Below are positions 24,680-29,683 of a DNA stretch of 29,683 nt, piece after piece (the first letter of the stretch is position 1; the number at the start of each line of letters is the position of its first letter). A model generated the notes under the pieces. That model made no database searches. It had not been told where the DNA came from and was given only the letters and a program-made list of their open reading frames with translations. The position numbers and the translations under genes are program-made. Source of the DNA: Syntrophaceae bacterium UBA5619 (GTDB lineage Bacteria > Desulfobacterota > Syntrophia > Syntrophales > UBA5619); the NCBI GenBank assembly GCA_002424545.1, contig DIKL01000107.1, positions 432 through 30,114 on the forward strand, in the 5' to 3' direction.

Positions 24680-25969
24680 TTACGTCCGGTGATCGAAGAC
24701 GCGCTTCGCCTTGCGCTCCGTCCGGGGCAGGGCCTGGTAATCGACGATTTCGACATTTCCGCTGACCAGCGTTTCCTTGCGGATGGCGCGCTCGATCAGT
24801 GCGGCAAGCACGGTATCCTCTTCGGGCTTTCCCGCATCATCGCGTTCGACCTTGAGCACCATGTAGTCCTTGCCGTCATCGGAATGGTCGAGATGGATCT
24901 GGAATTCGCTCCCGATCCCCTTCTGACGGGAAAGGATCTCGTCGATGTGGCTGGGGTAGATGTTCACGCCACGGACGATGAACATGTCGTCGGATCGGCC
25001 GACAATCCGGTCGTGACGAGGCAGCAACGATCCGCACGGGCAAACGCCCGCTATCGCCCGGGAAAGATCGCGGGAGCGGTAGCGGATCAAAGGGGCGCCT
25101 TCCTTGCGGAGGGTCGTGTAGACCATCTCGCCCACCTCCCCCTCACGGACCGGTAGCAGGGTGTCGGGATCGAGAATTTCCAGAATGTAGTAGTCCGCCC
25201 AGTAATGGATGCCCGTGTGGTGGGGGCAGTCCAGACCCGTGCCGGGTCCATAGACCTCGGTCAGACCGGGGATGTCGAAAATGTGGTCCGCGCCGATGAG
25301 GGTTTTGACCTTGGCGCGCATCGCGTCGCTCGACCGTTCCGCGCCGAAGATCACCTTTTTTACGTGGATTTTGTCGCGCAGGCCGCGCTTGTCGATCTCT
25401 TCGGCCAAAAGCAGCGCCATCGAGGCCGTGCAGCACAGCACGGTCGTCCGGAAATCGACGATGAACTGAAGCTGCATGTCGATATTCCCCGGACCGGCGG
25501 GGATCGCCATCGCCCCGAAACGCTCGCAGCCGAGCTGAAAACCGACGCCCGCCGTCCAGACACCGTACCCGACGCAGATCTGGACCCTGTCGTCGCGGGT
25601 GAGTTCCGCCGTCTCGTAACAGCGGGCAAACATCTCCGCCCAGTCATGGATGTCCTTGGCGGTGTAGACCATGACCTTCCGTTTTCCGGTCGTGCCCGTA
25701 GAGGCGTGCATCCGCACAATATCGGACATCGGAACGGAGAGCAGCGGCCAGGGGTAATTTGCCTGGAGGTCCTGCGCGGTCACGAAGGGAAGACGTTGCA
25801 GGTCTTCGAAACTTCGGATCGACTCCGGCGTCACGCCGGCCTCCGCCAGCCGCCGCCGGTAGAAGGACGAACCCTCCCAGGCATGACGGACCGTCCACTG
25901 GAGTCCCGCGAGCTGCAGAGCGGCCAATTCTTCACTTGTCTTGTATGCGGGCTGAAATCTTCGTCTCAT
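24680..25969 (-). CDS. Phenylacetate-CoA ligase-like (PaaK family) AMP-forming ligase
   Basis: 429 residues, the length of PaaK-type ligases, which form arylacetyl-CoA from arylacetate, ATP and CoA. The N terminus has the PaaK opening (LQWTVRHAWEGSSFYRRRLAEAGV), the P-loop is HASTGTTGKRKVMVYT, and the A5-like motif is GLTEVYGPG. Further on come YRSRDLSRAIAGVCPCGS and GRSDDMFIVRGVNIYPSHID, highly typical of the family. ATG 25969 follows GAGGAATAACC, with the preceding gene's stop two bases upstream, so it is the last gene of the hyuA-HDAC-CMD-ligase operon. Many PaaK relatives act on other aryl or short acids, so phenylacetate is a likely but unproven substrate. Confidence 0.9.
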   Translation of the reverse strand: MRRRFQPAYKTSEELAALQLAGLQWTVRHAWEGSSFYRRRLAEAGVTPESIRSFEDLQRLPFVTAQDLQANYPWPLLSVPMSDIVRMHASTGTTGKRKVMVYTAKDIHDWAEMFARCYETAELTRDDRVQICVGYGVWTAGVGFQLGCERFGAMAIPAGPGNIDMQLQFIVDFRTTVLCCTASMALLLAEEIDKRGLRDKIHVKKVIFGAERSSDAMRAKVKTLIGADHIFDIPGLTEVYGPGTGLDCPHHTGIHYWADYYILEILDPDTLLPVREGEVGEMVYTTLRKEGAPLIRYRSRDLSRAIAGVCPCGSLLPRHDRIVGRSDDMFIVRGVNIYPSHIDEILSRQKGIGSEFQIHLDHSDDGKDYMVLKVERDDAGKPEEDTVLAALIERAIRKETLVSGNVEIVDYQALPRTERKAKRVFDHRT

Positions 25970-25971
25970 GG

Positions 25972-26376
25972 TTATTCCTCTTCACTTTTGATCGGCCATT
26001 CGCCTCGTTCGGTGAGAACGTCGCGGTAGATCGCCAGGGCCTCGTTGACGGTGGGCATCCCGGTGTAGGTCGCCGTCTGGAAAAAAAGTTCGGTCAGCTT
26101 TTTCGGGTCGCATCCGACGTTGAGCGCCGCATTCAAGTGCAGTTTCAGCTCTTCAGCGGAACGCGTTGCCGCGAGCACGGCGCATGCGACCATCTGCCTC
26201 TCCTGAGGAGTCAGAACGCTGCGGGAGTATAGATTCCCGGTAATGAAGCGGGAAAAATCATTGGCCAATCCCCGGTCGAATGCCTTCCACAGCCGGTACG
26301 GAGGATCCATTTTGATTCCACCGGCGAAAAGCTTCTTCGCGGTTTCCCGTGTCTTCAGATCGATCTCGTCCGTCAT
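25972..26376 (-). CDS. Carboxymuconolactone decarboxylase (CMD) family protein
   Basis: 134 residues, all-alpha. It carries the CMD core LTPQERQMVACAVLAATRSAEELKLHLNAALNVG, including the conserved HxxxAxxxG, near residues 55-90, followed by a helix ending EALAIYRDVL. The CxxC redox pair of AhpD-type peroxidases is absent, so a thiol peroxidase role is unlikely. Family members include gamma-carboxymuconolactone decarboxylase and many proteins of unknown activity. The start is ATG 26376 behind GAGGAGC, 22 bases after the HDAC-fold gene, and the stop almost touches the ligase start. The true reaction is unknown. Confidence 0.87.
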   Translation of the reverse strand: MTDEIDLKTRETAKKLFAGGIKMDPPYRLWKAFDRGLANDFSRFITGNLYSRSVLTPQERQMVACAVLAATRSAEELKLHLNAALNVGCDPKKLTELFFQTATYTGMPTVNEALAIYRDVLTERGEWPIKSEEE

Positions 26377-26398
26377 GATGCGCTCCTCATCGTTGTCG

Positions 26399-27712
26399 TT
26401 ATTTTACCAGGAAAACGCCCCGTTCCCGGTCCTGGAAATAGATCCGGTTGTGTTTTCCCCGGTTGGTCTTGTCGTAGAAAATCTCCCCATGGCTCCGACA
26501 TTCCGGACAGCAGCGTCCCGGGAGGATGACGGCGAAGATCCGAATTCCCGTATCGGCGCTGGATTCGATCATGACGAGACCGCCGCACGCGTCGCAGACC
26601 CGGACCGTCTCCTCCTGCTGTTCGCTGATGCCGTCCGTGTCGTAATAGATGAACTTTTTCCGCTTTACGTAACGGGCGGCGCCGACCATTGCGGCTTTCA
26701 TTTCATGCCGAGACCGCCAGAGATCCATGACCCTGCCGGTTTCCTCTTCGATGGCCTTCGTGATGTCGGCGGACTGCCGCAGGGAAACCGGATCATAATC
26801 CGGCTCCCGGACATGGCTGTAATCGAGGCCGGCCATCGCCAGGATGATTCCCACGTTGACATAGGGGAGGGCCTTTTCGATGGAATAACCCCCTTCCAGA
26901 ACGGCGATGTCCGGGGCTAGTTTTTCGTTGAGGAGGGCATATCCCTGTGCGGAAAAGCGCATGTTCGTGATCGGGTCGGTGTAGTGGTTGTCCTGTCCGG
27001 CGGAGTTGATGATGAGATCCGGCTTGAATTCTTCCAGGACCGGCAGGATCACCCGGTCGAGGGCCATCAGGAATCCCTCATCCGAGGTATGCGGGGGGAG
27101 CGGAAGGTTGATGGTTGCCCCGAGCGCGTTCGGTCCGCCGAACTCTTCCGGGAATCCTGTTCCGGGATACAGGGTCCGGCCGTCCTGATGGATGGAAATA
27201 CAGAGGGTGTCCGGATCGTTCCAGTAAATATCCTGGGTGCCGTCGCCGTGGTGGCAGTCGGTATCGACGATGGCGATCCTCTTGGGACCGTAATGCCGGC
27301 GGATGTATTCGATCATGATCGCTTCGATGTTCACATTGCAGAAGCCGCGGGCGCCGTGGACGACGAGCATCGCATGGTGGCCGGGAGGCCGGACCAGCGC
27401 GAAGGCGTTGTCGACCTCTCCGGAAAGGACTTTGTCCGCCGCGGTAATGGCGCCGCCCGCGGAGATCAGGTGCGATTCCGTCACCACGCTTTCCGCATCC
27501 GGGACGCAGATGTGCGCCCGGTTGATGTCGTCGGCCGTGGCAATGCCCGGTTTGTACTCATGGATATTGTCGAAGTCCAGCAGTCCCTCTTCGAAGACCT
27601 GATCCTGCGTATACAGGAGGCGCTCTTCTCGTTCCGGGTGGTTCGGCGAGATGGCCCAGTCGAAAGCGGGAAAGAAGATCAGGCCGGTTCGTTTTTGCGG
27701 TTTCAGCGGCAT
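26399..27712 (-). CDS. Histone-deacetylase-fold amidohydrolase with a C-terminal zinc ribbon
   Basis: 437 residues. Residues 10-300 are a class II-type HDAC/acetylpolyamine amidohydrolase domain with an intact active site: H112-H113 in RPPGHHA, zinc ligands D152 and H154 in DTDCHHGDG, D241 in SAGQDNH, and Y276 in LEGGYS. In bacteria such enzymes remove acyl groups from polyamines, lysine or small amides. Unusually, about 100 residues follow and contain C373-C376 (CDACGG) and C401/C402-C405 (CCPEC), a likely zinc ribbon. AGGAGATGCCCT precedes ATG 27712, which lies inside the end of the HyuA-like gene (10-base overlap), showing coupling. The substrate is unknown; bacteria lack histones, so a small-molecule or protein amide is more likely. 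Confidence 0.9.
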   Translation of the reverse strand: MPLKPQKRTGLIFFPAFDWAISPNHPEREERLLYTQDQVFEEGLLDFDNIHEYKPGIATADDINRAHICVPDAESVVTESHLISAGGAITAADKVLSGEVDNAFALVRPPGHHAMLVVHGARGFCNVNIEAIMIEYIRRHYGPKRIAIVDTDCHHGDGTQDIYWNDPDTLCISIHQDGRTLYPGTGFPEEFGGPNALGATINLPLPPHTSDEGFLMALDRVILPVLEEFKPDLIINSAGQDNHYTDPITNMRFSAQGYALLNEKLAPDIAVLEGGYSIEKALPYVNVGIILAMAGLDYSHVREPDYDPVSLRQSADITKAIEEETGRVMDLWRSRHEMKAAMVGAARYVKRKKFIYYDTDGISEQQEETVRVCDACGGLVMIESSADTGIRIFAVILPGRCCPECRSHGEIFYDKTNRGKHNRIYFQDRERGVFLVK

Positions 27713-29382
27713 AGGGCATCTCCTAATTTGAAATCGGCTATGCAGCCGGGTTTGATTTGGACCTTGACCCGCATGTTTTTTCCGGTTGTGGCGTACTGAC
27801 GCACCATGCTGAACTCCTGGGCTTCAACCACCTCGATTTCCAAATCGTTTTCAGCGGCGCCCATCCGCAGAACTTTTTCACGGAGCTTTTCACGGCCGGT
27901 TCGGATGACATCTTGCATCGTGAACCCGGAAGGAATGGCTGTCTGGTAACCCTCTTCGGCGATGGTCAGAATCCTCTGTTCGGTATCGGCGAGGATGGTC
28001 ATTTCCGCGGTGGTCCTGGCCAGAGCGGCTCCGATGGCGTTCGAAATTTCGGCGTGAACGGGGATATGGGGTTCGCAGGCCAGGAGTTTTCCCAATTCGG
28101 GCGCCAAAGGCCCGGCGGGTCCCCCCACCACATAGAGAAGCCTCGGAGTCAGTTTTTTCCCCTCCAACATCTCGTGTATCGTATAGACGGGCTGTTCGTT
28201 GATCTCTTCGACGAAGTTCCGGACATGATCGGCGATGATCAGGCAGGTCTCTTCAAAGATCTTTCCGGCGGCCTCGACGACGGGACAATGCAAGGCTTCG
28301 GCAATCGGGCGGAGGGAGTCGGCCGCTTTTGCCGGATTGCCGATAGAGGAAATTCCAAGAACGATCATGGCGTCCGTCGGCGTCGGGAAAGGGCCGCCGA
28401 AAGCCGCGGCGGGTCCTTCCCGCTGCGGACCGATGGAGAATTTTCCGTTATGAAGACGGACAGCGCTGTCGCCGCCGATGCCGACCGATCGCGTTTTCAA
28501 TCCCCGGATCAATGTCTTGTTGCCTTCAATGGTGACGCCGAAAGCCTCAAACAGCGGGACGCCGTCGGCGAAAACGGCAATATCCGTCGTTGTTCCGCCG
28601 ATATCGAGTGCGATCGCGTCGCTGGCGCAAGCGGTTGTGGCCATGATTCCCATAATGCTGGCCGCGGGACCGGAAAGGATGGTCTCAACCGGAAATTCCA
28701 CCGATTGCGAGATTTCGAAAGTTCCCCCGTCCGCCTTCAGGATATAGATCGGAACATCGATTCCCCGCGCATGGACGAAATGAAGAACTTCCTCGACGAA
28801 ACGCTGATGAATGTGCCAGATCGACTCGTTGAGGTAAGTGGTTGCGATCCGCCGCGGGAAATTGAGATGTCCCGACATTCGATGACCGAGTGAGACGTGG
28901 TGGAGCTGTTCGCCGACAATGTCCGCAAGTTCGAACTCCTGGCGGGGGTTGCGGGTCGAAAATTTGCCGACGATCCCCGCATGATTGATTCCCTCGGAAC
29001 GGAAACGATTCCGTATTTGCAGGGCCTCCTTCCGGTCGATACGGGCTATTTCGATGCCGCGATGATTGATGTAACCCGACAGGAAATAGGTGTCCTGGTT
29101 GACGTCATAGTGGCACGGCGGAAGGCCGGGACCGCTGACAACCACCATTCCAACCCGGTCGACTTTATTCTGAACGATGGCATTGGTGGAGATGGTGGTG
29201 CTCAGGACGACCCTTTCCAGTCGACGGACGTTGGACGCATCGATCAACTCGTTGGTCACCGCGAGAAGAGAGTTCAAAAGGTTTTGTTCGTCCGTGAGAA
29301 CCTTGGCCTTGTTCAGGACGCTGAAGCGATCGATCAGAACCGCATCCGTGTGCGTGCCGCCGACATCAATACCCAGGATCAT
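27703..29382 (-). CDS. Hydantoinase/oxoprolinase A (HyuA)-like ATPase
   Basis: 559 residues with the ASKHA-type fold of HyuA proteins: phosphate motif 1 MILGIDVGGTHTDAVLID, STTISTNAIVQNK near residue 65, ILSGPAASIMG near 235, and phosphate motif 2 ALDIGGTTTDIAVF near 257. Family members use ATP to open hydantoins or 5-oxoproline, or to phosphorylate acetone or acetophenone for carboxylation, usually with a HyuB partner. No HyuB-like gene is present and the protein is about 100-150 residues shorter than the usual ~690. ATG 29382 follows GAGGTGGCGGC and is the first gene after the 29416-29444 promoter. It heads the four-gene operon; its substrate is not evident. Confidence 0.88.
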   Translation of the reverse strand: MILGIDVGGTHTDAVLIDRFSVLNKAKVLTDEQNLLNSLLAVTNELIDASNVRRLERVVLSTTISTNAIVQNKVDRVGMVVVSGPGLPPCHYDVNQDTYFLSGYINHRGIEIARIDRKEALQIRNRFRSEGINHAGIVGKFSTRNPRQEFELADIVGEQLHHVSLGHRMSGHLNFPRRIATTYLNESIWHIHQRFVEEVLHFVHARGIDVPIYILKADGGTFEISQSVEFPVETILSGPAASIMGIMATTACASDAIALDIGGTTTDIAVFADGVPLFEAFGVTIEGNKTLIRGLKTRSVGIGGDSAVRLHNGKFSIGPQREGPAAAFGGPFPTPTDAMIVLGISSIGNPAKAADSLRPIAEALHCPVVEAAGKIFEETCLIIADHVRNFVEEINEQPVYTIHEMLEGKKLTPRLLYVVGGPAGPLAPELGKLLACEPHIPVHAEISNAIGAALARTTAEMTILADTEQRILTIAEEGYQTAIPSGFTMQDVIRTGREKLREKVLRMGAAENDLEIEVVEAQEFSMVRQYATTGKNMRVKVQIKPGCIADFKLGDALCR

Positions 29383-29415
29383 GCCGCCACCTCAATCTTG
29401 GCTTGAAGATGTGCG

Positions 29416-29444
29416 TCTATATAATGAGAAAATTGTCTTGACAA
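29416..29444 (-). promoter_or_regulatory. Promoter of the HyuA-HDAC-CMD-ligase operon
   Basis: On the minus strand TTGTCA (29444-29439, five of six) is followed after 17 bases by TATAGA (29421-29416). The start would be near 29409, giving a leader of roughly 27 bases. Its -35 overlaps that of the divergent lipoprotein promoter. Confidence 0.6.
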
Positions 29445-29465
29445 GGCAAAAAAAGGGAGTATTTT
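29438..29465 (+). promoter_or_regulatory. Promoter of the lipoprotein gene
   Basis: A perfect TTGACA (29438-29443) is followed after 16 bases by TATTTT (29460-29465). The two divergent -35 elements share the palindrome TTGTC-TT-GACAA (29433-29444). Confidence 0.55.
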
Positions 29466-29535
29466 CCCGGCGGCGTCGGCGATGTCTCTGCGAACCGGCG
29501 CCGGTATAAAATCTGTGAAAGGAGGTGACGTGTCG

Positions 29536-29683
29536 ATGAAAAAGGTATCCGCTATTATTCTTAGCCTGCTTTTCTTTGTGACGATGTCGTTTGCCGTCGT
29601 AGGCTGCAAGAAGGCAGAGGAGCAAAAACCTGCCGAGACTGCGGCTCCGGCTCCGGCCCCGGCCCCTGAGGCCACACCGGCTC
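29536..29683 (+). CDS. Putative lipoprotein (N-terminal part, runs off the window)
   Basis: The first 49 residues are visible. MKKVSAIILSLLFFVTMSFA is a signal peptide, the lipobox is VVGC with Cys at about residue 22, and a charged KKAEEQK stretch is followed by a Pro-Ala linker (APAPAPAPEA) typical of tethered outer-membrane or periplasmic proteins. The strong ribosome-binding site AAAGGAGGTGA lies upstream. ATG 29536 was chosen because it begins MKK; an in-frame GTG at 29530 is closer to the site and possible. No function can be given without the rest. Confidence 0.75.
   Translation, partial: MKKVSAIILSLLFFVTMSFAVVGCKKAEEQKPAETAAPAPAPAPEATPA

Noticed and set aside
25972..26376. AhpD alkylhydroperoxidase assignment for the CMD-family protein
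   Set aside because: The CxxC redox pair needed for AhpD activity is missing.

Overview
The window is a GC-rich, gene-dense bacterial chromosome segment. Its gene content suggests an anaerobic, amino-acid- and organic-acid-fermenting or syntrophic bacterium of the former Deltaproteobacteria (Syntrophales-like). This is an inference from the mix of ferredoxin-linked 2-oxoacid oxidoreductase, corrinoid protein, acyl-CoA enzymes, CoA-transferase, TRAP and Liv transporters and GlcD/GlcF dehydrogenase; no rRNA or species marker is present. No tRNA, rRNA, CRISPR array or insertion sequence was seen.

Layout. 1-4266 (minus): the start of a KaiC-like ATPase gene, then an overlapping glcD-glcF-mazG-DUF2065 operon driven by a good promoter at 4333-4361. 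4267-4645: a divergent promoter region with a structured leader. 4646-14876 (plus): a corrinoid protein gene, a complete branched-chain amino-acid-type ABC transporter (livM, livH, binding protein, livG, livF), a 115-nt imperfect palindrome, then acyl-CoA ligase, a methylcrotonyl-CoA carboxylase beta-like carboxyltransferase and a methylglutaconyl-CoA hydratase-like enzyme. The last three point to leucine/isovalerate-type branched acyl-CoA chemistry. 14939-20216 (minus): a TRAP transporter (dctPQM) downstream of iorA-iorB (indolepyruvate:ferredoxin oxidoreductase). 20536-24572 (plus): a family III CoA-transferase and a P2-type Ca2+-like ATPase. 24680-29382 (minus): a tight operon of a HyuA-like ATPase, a histone-deacetylase-fold amidohydrolase with a C-terminal zinc ribbon, a carboxymuconolactone decarboxylase-family protein and a phenylacetate-CoA ligase-like enzyme. 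29536-end (plus): the start of a lipoprotein gene.

The most notable find is in the leader of iorA (20235-20400, minus). A short ORF with a ribosome-binding site encodes 27 residues including three consecutive Trp codons (LWWWR). It is followed by an 11-bp stem with a U-tract, ending just upstream of the iorA ribosome-binding site. Alternative pairings fit a classical ribosome-mediated tryptophan attenuator. Control of an indolepyruvate oxidoreductase by Trp starvation would imply that the enzyme is used, at least in part, to make aromatic amino acids from arylacetyl-CoA. The TRAP transporter behind iorB and the arylacetate-CoA ligase-like gene nearby would suit uptake and activation of such acids; that link is hypothesis.
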